The notes beneath the pieces were generated by a model. The model saw nothing but the letters and a program-made list of their open reading frames with translations. It was not told the DNA's origin and did not search any database. Shown one piece after another: positions 25,901 to 34,400 of a stretch of 64,000 bases of DNA. Each line of letters opens with the position of its first letter. Position 1 is the stretch's first letter. This DNA comes from UBA6168 sp964423205 (GTDB lineage Bacteria > Bacteroidota > Bacteroidia > Chitinophagales > Saprospiraceae), in the NCBI GenBank assembly GCA_964423205.1, contig CAYRDX010000014.1:15136-79135 (forward strand). Direction: 5' to 3'. The translations under genes and the position numbers were made by a program.

Positions 25901-27757
25901 CGGGCCTCCGCTTCCCGGCGGAGTATTATCACAGACCTGGTATCGGATGGTATCGGTGCCAATGAAATTTATATTGGGTGTGTAGGTAACATTGCCGTTG
26001 CTGTTATAGGTAAAAACACCGTTGCCCGTATTGGTGGGGCCAATCAACTGGGTTACCGTCAGTGGATCCAGGTTTACATCGTAGTCATTGTTCAGAACGT
26101 TGAGGGTAATTGCCTTGCCCGGCTCCGTATAACCCAGATCATTTACAGCAACCGGAGCTGTGGGCACTGGTTTTATGGTTATTTTGGTATTTACAAATCC
26201 GGTGCGTGTGCCACAGTCATCTTTGACGGTAAGCGTAATATAACAAGGCGTTTGTTGGGTAACTGTTGGGGGTGTAAATGTAGTAGTTGCAGAATATGCA
26301 TTTGAAAAAGAACCTCCACAACCGGATTCCCAGGTAAAAATGTAGGAACCGGAGCCACCGGTGGCCGAAGCAGTGAGGTTGTAATTCGTCCCTACCGTCA
26401 GTGAGGCAGGTACATTGGCATTTGCATTAATGGCCTTCTGACCTGCCGCAAAAAAACTGAAATTCAGAAATGCCCGGATAGCAGCTATATTTTCAGGGTT
26501 GGTAGCCTTGTCCAGGCGATGCCCGCCCTGATACATCACCATGCCTCTTGCGTTGTCACCAAAGGCAGGACCAAAGGCCATTTTTGCTGCGGGGCCCGGA
26601 GACAGGGAAGGCACATTTGTGTGTGAGTCATCCCATACGCCGATCATGGTGGTCGGCCGCCAACCAACTTTGGGAAGGTATATCTGCTCAGAACCATTTT
26701 CCTGCGCACCGTCTGTCAGTCCAAGAAATTGCATTACCGGATGCGTAGGATATGAGTATTTGTAGTTAGGTGGAATACTTCCATCAGCATGGCTTCCTGC
26801 ATCCACGGCAGCCTGCCCGGTGGGAGAAACCGGATTTTGCATCAGAAAATTCAAACGCATCAGCGGGTCGGAAGGCTTATAGGTGTTTTCCAAGTCACTT
26901 GAAGCCCTGCAACCCGCCCAGATTGCACCTGCTGAGCCACCCGCAGCCACACTCTTATTCCAGTTTAATAATTCCTGATGTAAGTCCCATGTCGGGTCGG
27001 CATGTGGCATGAGGAATACATCGTTGCAACCGTTCAGTGTGGCTGGCAATTTCCAGTTAAAAGCACTTTCCGGAATTCCGGCAAGTGTTAGATAACCTTT
27101 CACGATGTCGCCATTACTGCTGTTGATGGTCCAGTTCATGGAGTGGTTCAGGGTTCTGTTCAGCGGTGCCAAAAAAACCTGTGTAGTGGTGTAACCTTTT
27201 ACTCCCTGGGCGTGCCAGTTTTGGATAAGAGTATTTACTGCTGCAGTTCTGTGTTCAGCCAGAACAATGAATGGGCCTCCTTTAAAGTTTCTGCCTTCTG
27301 TGGTAAAATCAATACCATCCTTGGCTTTGGATGCATTAATGGACCAGATGACGGGAACACTTTGCTGGTGAATGAGGTGCCAAACCAGACCATAAGGTTT
27401 CAGCGCCGTATTGACCGTCTGTGGCTGAAATCCCATGTCGATGATAAAGGAACCAGGCGGGATAGTGATCATGCCTGCAGGAACGCAGTCACTATCATAT
27501 AGGTCAATTAATCCATCTCCGTCGTCGTCAATACTATTGTTGCAAATTTCGGGCGGTGGAGGTGGGAGTTCTTCTTCTGAATATTGCCATATACTTATTG
27601 ACTTTTCAGCAGTTTTAACTTTCTTCTCAATCCTTTTGGAAATTACAAATCCAGGGTAAACAATCAGCCCAAGATTGTTACCTGCCAAATAGGAAATTGC
27701 AAGCAGCAAAAGTGCTCCTGCAAGGCCCTTTAAGTGGAGTGTTTTGTTATTTCCCAT
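16952..27757 (-). CDS. Giant secreted multidomain protein 1 (about 3601 aa)
   Basis: The start is ATG 27757 (MGNNKTLHLKG); the longer frame begins with TTG. Order by approximate residue: hydrophobic signal/anchor 10-38; MopE-like Asp-rich motif 72-91 (SIDDDGDGLIDLYDSDC); class I glutamine-amidotransferase-like domain 95-440 with a nucleophile-elbow-like GAIWAGCRAS; PKD/cadherin-like 440-640; galactose-binding-like 645-800; five or six Kelch-like repeats 895-1170 (FWRYN..SNTWT.LA); SdrD B-like 1270-1355; a module shared with giant 2 1355-1545; NGSSW-type propeller repeats 1555-1960; cadherin-like repeats to 2300; a DUF11 domain; three more MopE motifs alternating with SprB/PKD-like repeats to 2805; H-type-lectin-like repeats 2985-3270; a C-terminal pair of dockerin-like motifs (GDINRDNKVVYQGPNND, DLNLDGKVIFQGPNND). 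It is probably a cell-surface adhesin or T9SS cargo, but it lacks the usual type A T9SS tail. Confidence 0.9.
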   Translation of the reverse strand: MGNNKTLHLKGLAGALLLLAISYLAGNNLGLIVYPGFVISKRIEKKVKTAEKSISIWQYSEEELPPPPPEICNNSIDDDGDGLIDLYDSDCVPAGMITIPPGSFIIDMGFQPQTVNTALKPYGLVWHLIHQQSVPVIWSINASKAKDGIDFTTEGRNFKGGPFIVLAEHRTAAVNTLIQNWHAQGVKGYTTTQVFLAPLNRTLNHSMNWTINSSNGDIVKGYLTLAGIPESAFNWKLPATLNGCNDVFLMPHADPTWDLHQELLNWNKSVAAGGSAGAIWAGCRASSDLENTYKPSDPLMRLNFLMQNPVSPTGQAAVDAGSHADGSIPPNYKYSYPTHPVMQFLGLTDGAQENGSEQIYLPKVGWRPTTMIGVWDDSHTNVPSLSPGPAAKMAFGPAFGDNARGMVMYQGGHRLDKATNPENIAAIRAFLNFSFFAAGQKAINANANVPASLTVGTNYNLTASATGGSGSYIFTWESGCGGSFSNAYSATTTFTPPTVTQQTPCYITLTVKDDCGTRTGFVNTKITIKPVPTAPVAVNDLGYTEPGKAITLNVLNNDYDVNLDPLTVTQLIGPTNTGNGVFTYNSNGNVTYTPNINFIGTDTIRYQVCDNTPPGSGGPLCSTAKVTITVSWVGPYGCLPHQYSVIVSSGNASTVTAQNSMTNATQALGEPTLVPNSSLYYALIDNDADYLVLQLADTLLVGDTLKIFWGTDNGSNAQLQVLSTLNGTHTTGVGYFNTQTFTSNKNLNNQTNPVQDTVNYVISNGPVRFFRFTRVSGQGRPAINGLYYERRQCVSAAPVAVNDAATVCEDNKVDINVLLNDSDPQGLDLEVSIVTPPARGTADVRSNKSIRYQPNRDNRTTDNFTYKICNTSGLCAQATVTVTITADGCPTGQYKVASTAPLIYSFQGGGSTTFRRYNVASNTWTSLASAPSSVNTGGALVTDGTNIYAFRGNGTSTFWRYSISGNTWTTLANAPSNVGDGASLVYDGANIYATRGGNNKTFWRYNIASNTWTALANSPGDFNQGGSLGYDETYIYGVRGDASDQFFRYNKSTNSWTSLKKLPGSIKHGGALTDDGTYFYALRGNSTNKFYKYDITTNTWVTKANTPANVTSGGALAFDGTFIYASAGGGSTAFWRYNLETDTWSTLATAAFSAGGSLVTVTGLTVCAGSCVSIPSYPPDAINDTAVVAQGINVSIPILDNDIDLAELGLTLSLSSSKTPSKGTAVVNGRNIVYTPAVEASGLDTFRYKICNVYGCDSAFVFVNIFCVLPGEGNAIGGKVFLDANSDTLYNSGESGVENIIVRLYRDLDQNGSFTAGDILIDSTSTEASGNYSFNLESIGQDTTNFVYFISSSLTSRVNNGNDDAEEEGPEGSYLGPGGMYLTSTDLEIVNDATSPPSGNQKIGLRFNGLSIPNGAVITSAFLDFVAIAPDAPNTNSGATNLVIQGQATDNATVFTSTSYNITNRPKTTSSVNWSPSAWTSEVVYSTPNIASVVQEIVNRSGWASGNSMAFFISGTGSRSAYSFDGNSLKAPLLRITYKYGTENADPTLGTAIWSDANTPRNNPWDGSAFGTASNMATFSDRWRIMAGANAPTRDEQIVVGIGTAGSINGQLWNGDSWSNLSINPLGTVTETFWWTADVAYEQLSGDALLVWGSGTNLRFSVWNGAIWTTPATITTPLSGTMKTVKLASKPGSDEIVAMGSNTSGDFAMVWNGSSWGNGTTLNSKSGNDDFTDVFVAYEYGTGRAMAAYGKNDGVATDYAVHYVLWNGSSWSSPALFQPNPTIAISSRAKWITLASDINSNRIALAVLTAAGNTWLNVWNGTSWGTPIIATSAAASAIAPNVAIAFESGSGKALAAYGKSGSSDVFYRTWTSGGGWTSEMTGPSAGSTTNSMWVYPNAVSNHIMLAVQNSSSQLRYVLWNGSSWGTNSMQSSNTLETRNQPFVFLWNQVPKVNAVSSLRYYVLALNTSSFLVGHALVTDNLETAVFLSNGNADCSNNFGMSSHLPPVANRDTLNVETGITGTIRVINNDYDPEGTPLTVTVTSNPSNGTVINNENGSVKYTSGPGFTGTVSFNYRVCDQGNPTLCASSTVVVIVTPFVNDRPLAADDYDTTSVNNTVTTSVLANDTDPEFDVLTVSRTAGILQPSNGTVTVIQGSKITYTPNPGISGNDSYDYIVCDNRSPTLCDTGRVFIHVRNNPPDAIDDNATTGINIPTLVNVLANDIELDGHSVLLLSVGTSQSAPTNGQTLRGGTVSVNNNGTPGNPADDYVYYTPPNGYIGQDTFYYRVSDSGVPTGYDIARAIVRVTPVIDLELTKTVSPDTSWIGQNVTFTLTLTNKGPSTATGILVRDKLPSSYAHVSNNGNGTYDPVSGIWYRPSLGVNQSVSLTITATVRNASNLRNVAQVYAVNEKDSDSTPNNYTGNPLEDDEAVATPFLKELCGNGSDDDGDGQADCADSDCHNFLSASAGSNVTICLGQSTVLTGSAAGGFAPYSYTWSHGLGTGATKTVSPTISTTYTLTVTSAIGCTALAQVTVTVNPVQTVTTSPAATICSGTFTTISASAAGGSGPYTYAWSHSLGSGSSKSVSPSTTTTYTVTVTGSNGCTATGTVSVTVNASPTAEAGNDVTICNGHTTTLNASVSGGLGPFTYAWDQGLGTGSSKVVNPNVSKTYRVTVTGSNGCEHVDSVRVTVQNCPEDCSNGLDEDGDGLIDCADPDCGPSIDAGQNVTICYNTSTTLTATVVGGKTPYSIQWSHGLGSGASKTVTPLSTTTYSVTVTSSSGCTATSQVTVTVIFCDEVCTNGLDDDGDGLVDCADPDCKAQYEPITVDDVFNVCPGLPFSDNINFNDGNLNNVTYSIISYPTRGNLTIDQTGKITYTPYAVECARDSFIYQICNNVVGCCNTAKAVIVMGDAIAPVLTNVPANATFNCNDIIPTAPIVYGFDACPGLSMQFNETSTKSSAGPCGNYTITRTWQATDLCGNTSSASQVITISDQTAPELFRVYTLENGKKLVAGVENGITGNWSAVAFPQIFSQVPVVFAQVNSANEATAATVRIRNLTNKGFEMKLVEQELADGVHLPERVSWFAMEPGTNNGTTKAVAGLINSVTQNWKTANFAPIFAQTPGILFTAQTHQESDPYSIRYRNASPTSVDIHLQEETSKDAETNHSAENVGYLCLTANSDMKDKDGEFIGESGQINLTNAWAGVKLKRKYTKPVVVLGGISYNDITPATIRVRGVLSDSFEVRIQNWDYAGGTHLTETVTYFVLEGSVSPSSIFFCENTSDSIRYGVNLFFRDNCDIQPVTSYNVGSILLSTKKVTSRVWTAVDICGNSTQTSRYDTCNIAALRIKAILAGAYLNNSGTGRMRDDLRRLSLLPLNEPFSSMVGFKLKGGGYRESMNPGLLSITGDKAVIDWVLIELRDAGNDRNIIATKSALLLRDGNVVSATGDSILYFENIGERDFYVSLRHRNHLGIMTDGVEFLSSAAVPLIDFINPNYSVRGGALGYRTVEGKRMMWAGDINRDNKVVYQGPNNDIFYLFSSVLSTPANTGFLANFILTGYYQDDLNLDGKVIFQGPNNDRAMLLYNTVLLHPENLGLLANFIVSHKLP

Positions 27758-27946
27758 ATTGTTTGTGCCGGGCAAAAGTGTTCGCCGCTCTTACACCGAG
27801 ATGCTGCAAAGGGGGAAGGATGTGATGCACCTGATAGCTCTGTACCAAAGCTAACCTATCGAGGCGGGGGATGTCCCGATCATCTTAAATCAGAAAAAGC
27901 GCAACGAATATTACCATACAATTATAAAGCCACATCAAACTAAGGA

Positions 27947-28040
27947 ACAAGTAAAAAGTAAAAAGGCAAAAGGCAAAAGTTTCCAACTGATTTTCAAGTG
28001 GTTAAGAAAACAATTTGGCTACTTTATTTTTGACTCATTA
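27947..28040. repeat. Dispersed intergenic repeat, copy A
   Basis: An A-rich AAAGGCAAAAGGCAAAAG segment followed by TTCCAACTGATTTTCAAGTGG and a stretch ending TTATTTTTGACTCATTAC. Related copies lie at about 57808-57893 (same orientation) and, inverted, at 63950-64000. Confidence 0.8.
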
Positions 28041-28043
28041 CTA

Positions 28044-28205
28044 AGAGCTTGTTTGGAATTTGGTCACTTGGCTCAAAACGACCCTTTTTCGCCACTTTTT
28101 CAGCTTTTTTCAGTCAAGTAGTCCCGCTATTCTCCTTCAAAAAGCCAAAAAATTGACGAAAAATTTCTCGTTTTTAACTCAAGCACTAAATCCCAAAAAA
28201 GCTCT
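28044..28205. mobile_element. 162-bp MITE, copy 2
   Basis: Same length and same terminal inverted repeats (AGAGCTTG...AGCTCT) as the copy at 9005-9166, with only two base differences noticed. It is inserted directly next to the dispersed repeat. Confidence 0.82.
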
Positions 28206-28213
28206 AAGTTCCC

Positions 28214-28383
28214 TGATTAACCGCCAAGGCCGCAAAGACAGCAAGCCTTTCCATCCTTCATCCCTCATTCATTTCTCTTATTAACCGCGAAGGACGCAAA
28301 GACGCAAAGTCTTTTCATTCCTCATCCCTCATTCATTTCTCTTATTAACCGCTAAGGACGCAAAAACGCCAAGTCTTTTCATT
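28214..28383. repeat. 64-base tandem repeat, about 2.5 copies
   Basis: Units contain TTAACCGCGAAGGACGCAAA and CCTCATTCATTTCTCTTA; full units start near 28261 and 28325, with a diverged partial copy before them. Confidence 0.75.
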
Positions 28384-28427
28384 CATAGTTCATAGCTCAT
28401 AGCTCATAACTCATACCTCATACCTCA

Positions 28428-31400
28428 TCAAGGCAGCCTCTCCAAAACAATATAATTTGCGAGTAAGCCCTGATTTGCCGTATGCACCAAAATGGTGTGG
28501 TAAAGCAAATTGCTTCTTTCGTTGTTGGGCCCCTGATAAATGACCATTCCATCCAGATTAAGGTCTTCCCTCAGATAGCCGGTAGTAATGTAATTTGCCA
28601 GAAAACCAATATTCCTTTCATCACTTAAGACCCTGGAAAAGATATAGAAAACATCGTTGCTGGGTCCCTGGTAAATGGCTTTTCCATCACCATTGAGGTC
28701 ACCACTCCACATATTTCTCTTGGCATTCATCATTCTGCCGGCATCAGTGGTTCCCATAACAGCAGTGGAAGATTCCCTAAAATCAATTGTGGGCACATTA
28801 GCTGTGGTTAAGAACCAGGCATAATTTGTTGCCATGCCCAAATGATTTCTGTGTCGCATGGAAACATAATAATCGCCTTCCTGCAGGGTTGGGAACAACA
28901 GAACTGCTTCACCATTTACATTTACCACATCACCATCACGCTGCAGAAGAGCGGTTTTTGTTGCTATTACCCTTTTTGGATCGTTCAGGTCCCGAACTTC
29001 AATGAAAACCCAATCTACTACGGCATCCCCTCCTGTTATACTAAAGAGTCCCGGGGTCACGGTTTCATTTCCATTGTTCCCTACATGCTGGAATTCCCAA
29101 TACTCCAGGTAGGGGTCCACGGAAGGTAATAAACCTTTCTGCCGGAGGTCGTCGCGCATCAAAGGCCCTCCACCGTTATTCAACAAGGCGCCGAGAAGGG
29201 TGGCTTTAAGTTTGAAGGCAACTATTTCGCAGGTATCGTTTTTCGTCAACTGGAAAGTGTTCCGGCAGTCATCATTGGCAGCCCAGGTATTGGTGATGAC
29301 AAGGCCTGTTTCATTGTAATTCACCAAATGAGAGTGATTTAATGCCGTTATTCGGTCACAGTTATCGCGCACAAAAAGGTTGGTTCCGGGCACAATTGGA
29401 ACACTGTCCTGACCACAATACAGTCCATGGACGGCTGGTATATTTCCCTCAATAACGAAATAGGAAACTGACTCATTGGTATGGGTGCCATCGAGGTAAC
29501 TCCACTCCAGAAGTCGAACTTCAAAGCCTGTGGAACTGACATTGCGAACCCGAACCGTTGTACCATGGCTGGCATTAAAGGTTGCTCCACCCATGATAAC
29601 GATAGGATGATTGTATTTCCGGGTAAAACTGATATGTTTCCATGCTTGAGTAACATTAGTGGTTCCCGTTTCACCAAATCCATCACCATTGACATCCTTT
29701 AGTTCAGCTCCCGTTTCGGCCGTTATGATGGCCAATTTTTCAAAACCATGTGTTACCTCGGAATCTTTTGATTGCTCTTCCTGGAGTTGCGTTTCAAAGG
29801 AGGAAGTAGTCCGGTTTCTGAACCTTACTGCAAATGGATCTCCATCCGAATAGGTTTGTACAGAAGAAAGGATGGCTGGTATGGATAAATAGGCTGGTGA
29901 TAGTGCGACAGACGTCCAAACGTGATTAACGCTGTCAATTAGTCTGGCATTCAGTTTAGTGTTATCACTCAATGCACCAGGTTCTATGGCCATCCATGCC
30001 ACAGTTTCATTTGCATGAATTCTATCTGCATTTTCTTCTTCCTGGAGGAACAGGTCAAATCCGCCAGTAGTCACATTCCTCTTTCTTACTTCTACTGCTG
30101 TGCCTTCCACATCAGTTATACATTGGGTAAATACCAGGGGCTGCTGACTGAAGGTTATAGGGAATTTGACATTCTTCCACAAATGGGATGTTTGACGTGA
30201 CCGTCCCGCTACCAGTTTCTTTCCGCTGCTCAATGTATAAACCCGCATGAGTTCTGGCTCAGCCATATCCATCACGGTAATTACCTGCGTAAATGAAGAC
30301 TGGTTATCACAGAGGTCTTTGGCTATCCAGGTGCGGGTGACCTGGAAGTTCTTACATTGTGAAGTGTCACTTCCCGAGGCTTCAGTAAAGGATAAAAATA
30401 TACCCGGGCAGCCATCAACACCATAAACCAATGGTGGTGTTGGCAGTTGGTCATCACAGCTGACGGTGATGTCTGAAGGTAAGTTCTGTAGCAATGGTGG
30501 AATGGTATCACCTAATATAATGGTAGCTGTGGCCTCTGTACAGCAACCGGTAGTTTGGTTGCAAACCCTGTAAATAAACTGATCGCTACCACAAGTGCTG
30601 GAAGAAGGTGTATAGGTGAATATTCCCGACTGGGTTAAAGAAATGGTACCCCTGGTGGTTGATGTGACCAGACTATAAACCGGACTTTGTAAATTTTGGT
30701 CGTTTGCTTTTACCGATCCATTAAACGATGGGGTGCCCGGACAAATATTATAACTGTCATCAACCAAAACCGGAGCCCCGGTTACATAACAGTCAGGATC
30801 GAGGCAATCGGCCAGACCATCGCCATCGTCATCCAGGCCATTGCCACATATTTCATCACAAGCCTCAATGAAAACCAAAATTTCATCAACGCCAGTACAT
30901 CCCAGGGCATCAGTAGCGGTAACGTAATAAATGGTATTTTCCGATGGGCTGACCACCTTCGTAGCACCGCTTCCCAAACCATGATTCCAGCTAAAAGTAT
31001 AAGGTGAAGCTCCCCCAGATGCAGTCGCTGACAGGGTCGCACTGCCTGAAGGACATATCGACAAATCTGATCCAACATTTGCTGTTGGCCGGTTATTCAC
31101 TGACACTCTTACATCATCTGTGGCCGTGCAGCCATAATCACCCGTTACAGTGACGAAATATGTGGTTGCTGTTGACGGGGATACACTCTTTGATGCCCCA
31201 GTGCCCAAGCCATGGCTCCAGGTGTAAGTATAGCCGCCTGTTGATCCATTGCCAACTGCGGTTAGCGTGGTCGCTGAACCCATACAAACAGCTCTGTCGT
31301 TACCGGCATTTGCCGATACAGTGCCGCATTCCGGATCCAGACAATCTGCCAATCCGTCGTTGTCATCATCAATTCCGTTGGTACAATTTTCAGGTGTGAA

Positions 31401-34400
31401 GGCGACCGTAATTCTTACCCAGGCTGTATCGCATAAATTGGTCAAATCACAAATTCTGTACTGGAATGAATCGACACCGTAAAAGTCAAAATCAGAAGAA
31501 TAAATAATTTGCCCAGTCAGTGGCAGTATAGTGATGTCACCCCGCTGGGGTTGAACCAAACCCGTTGTGTTAACAGATGATGTAATGATGTTATTGTCGG
31601 AATCGTAATCATTGGAAAGAACACTGATGGTTAAGTCGGTGTTTTTCATTCCATTGCGGATGTCGTCAACTGCAAACGGAGGACTTTCGATTCTAAGCGT
31701 ATCCTTATCCAATACGCTGGGAACATAATCGCCATATTCATCTATGGCCAATTCAACCTTACCCTCGTTTATATTTTGCTTACACTCCCCAATAACCCTA
31801 AAAGTAACTGTTACAATCTTTGTGGATCCGGGCAACAACAAACCAAGGTTCGTCCAATTGATTACCTCCCCAATTACCGAAGAAGGAGCAGGATTGGCGT
31901 TCAAATAAACCAGACAATTATCCATAAACACATCCTTCAAAGGCAAAACACTGACATTGGTAGAACCAGTATTGGTAATTTCTATCCTGTAGGTCAGTGT
32001 ATCTGAGTTGAAATATGGCGGCGGTCCCGGGCTTAACAGGTATTTGTTGATGGAAAGCTGTGGCCTCGTGGTTATGACTGTTGCCGTTGCCGGGCCAGCA
32101 GATACGGAAATGGAGTTCTGGTCAATAGCAGAGACTGAAGCGGAATTGGTCGCCGGATTGCAGTTATTCGCTGCGGTGAAATAAATGGTGACCTTTTTAA
32201 CAGCACCTGAGGCCAATGGCCCGAAATTGTTCCACGTTATGGTGCCGCTGCCCGTACTGGTTGGATTCAAAGACGCATAGCTGTATGTCAAACAGGAAGC
32301 AGGATATCTATCGGTCAGCGTTATCGTGTTTAAGGTTGAGTTGCCGGTGTTGGAAACTGTTATTTCAAAAGCAACCTGTTCACCAACTTTGGCCACACCA
32401 TCCGAAGGAAGCACCAATCTTTTTGAAACGGAAACCTGCGGTTGAGATGATTGAACAACCGCTTCATCGACGCAGAGGTCACCCAAATCAGTGGGATCAG
32501 AATAGGAGAACAATATGGCGGTACCTTCAGGTGCATATAATTGGCCGTTATTCACGGTTCCCAAAACTGTTCCGCTGGAAGACACACATCCTCTGAAGAA
32601 TCCAGTATTCTGGCCAGTCTCCGTAAGTGTCACCAATTCAGAATCACCACCAGCACCCACAACAGTGACCTGCAATGTTTCTATTACAACCGGGTTCATA
32701 TTCTGGTCAATATCCCTGACCATCATGCAAATTTGACCGTTCACGGCATAGGTTCCTGTAGGGACGTTGGCAGGCGTGATAAAATCAACTGAGCAATTCG
32801 TTCCAATATCCAGGTATGTCACGGCTATGCTGGCCCTTGCTGTATCCGTAATGCCTTCATAACCTTCCCGTGCAAGAACAGTAGCATGGTACATTCCCTG
32901 AATGAGCGGAGCGAACCATTTGTATTCATAAACTTTCGTGCATCCGGTGGCGGACACCACATGCGATTCTGAAAGTGCTGCATTCAGAACGGTAGCTCCA
33001 TTCGGGTCTGTCACAATTGATTGTCCACTGGTTATATCGTAGTGCCCAAAGGGATCGCTGACGGCTGCGCGGAGATACAAAGTATCGCCATTGACTGCCG
33101 TATTCAACTGCGAGCCACCCGGCCATGCACCATTATAAAATCTCAGGCTGTCCACTTTTATGACTGTGGTCGTTGGCAGCGTGATTCTGGATGGCTTGGT
33201 TTGGCTGTCGTAATTGATTACGAATGAATTCCCCGCTTGAGCTGTAGTCACTACCATAGAAACAGCCTGGCCTGCTGGTAAAGTGGTATTGGAAGCAAGT
33301 GTGCCACTGAAGGCCAGTATTCCTGAGCCACTATTATAAGTTGGATTGGTCAGGGTAGCAAAAGTCGTAGAGCCATGTCGTAATGCTGCAGTGATATTGG
33401 GGTTGGCTGGCATGCTGCCGGTGGTGTACTCAACAACCAGTTTAGGTGCCAGTGAAGCAGAGCCATCGTATGAAAAAGCTGAGCGATAACCCGATCCGGT
33501 GATGACAAAGACCATGCTGTTACCACTTGCCCATCCGGCACGATTTACTATTTCCTGTACTACTGTGGAGAGATTAGGAGAGTTGTAATCCTGGCTGGTG
33601 GTCCAAGCTCCGGGAGTCCAGTTTATACCCGAACTGGTTAAAGTCCTGTTGCTAAGGTTATAGGCTGTTGTTGTAAAAGTTCCAGGATTATCGGCTGCCT
33701 GCCCCTTTATCGTCAAATTGGTAGCCCCGCTGTTGGTACTCGGTGAATGAGGGGCAACTGCCCTGAAAGTAAAATAGGCATTTGTAATAGTTGCACCGAC
33801 GGGGATGGTCAGGTTATTAAAACGCAAACCAACTTTTTGCAATCCCATTCCATCAGGTGCTGCATCATCCACCATTTCCATGTCAGGGCTGTTTAAGAAC
33901 ATATAACCCGCTCCACTAGAACCTGAGACGACTTCTTCCACGTCATCAGAACTTTGGCTGACCGACCTGGTTATTGTGCCCGGTAATGGGGAAACAGTGA
34001 TGTAATTGGTAACCTGAATAGCTCCACCACTTGGCATGGACAAAGGACTACACATCACGGTGGCTTGAGTAAACGTGGTACTTGCAGTGCCAACACCACT
34101 GATGCCTAAGACTGCAGAGTTGGAAGTTGTGTTATCGGCAGTGGCGACGGGGTCAATTCTGTCCAGTCCCTGACCTGGATCTGAAAGATAAAGGACTTTT
34201 GTTTTTGAGGTTGCCGTGATGGAAGCCACATTCACACAGGTTTCACCATTCAGTGCATCGGTAGAAGAGCCATCTATGCTATTGCCGACGGTAGCCCGCA
34301 ATATACCGTCACTGGGGTTGCTGCCCAGATAAGTCGAAGAAATCAGGCAGCCCCGGAATATTCCTGTGTTTACTCCTGTTTCAGTCAACGTAATTACTTC

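Larger units (their letters stand above)
27758..28427. other. Repeat-rich gap between the two giant genes
   Basis: About 670 bases without a gene. It contains a dispersed repeat (about 27947-28040), MITE copy 2 (28044-28205) and a 64-base tandem repeat (28214-28383). A run of CATAGCTCATAG/CATACCTCATAC follows to 28430. The region 27758-27940 is the likely promoter and leader of giant gene 1; I see no clear promoter motif there. Confidence 0.75.

Noticed and set aside
28214..28383. Possible CRISPR-like array
   Set aside because: The units are 64-base near-identical tandem copies without distinct spacers, and no cas genes are present.
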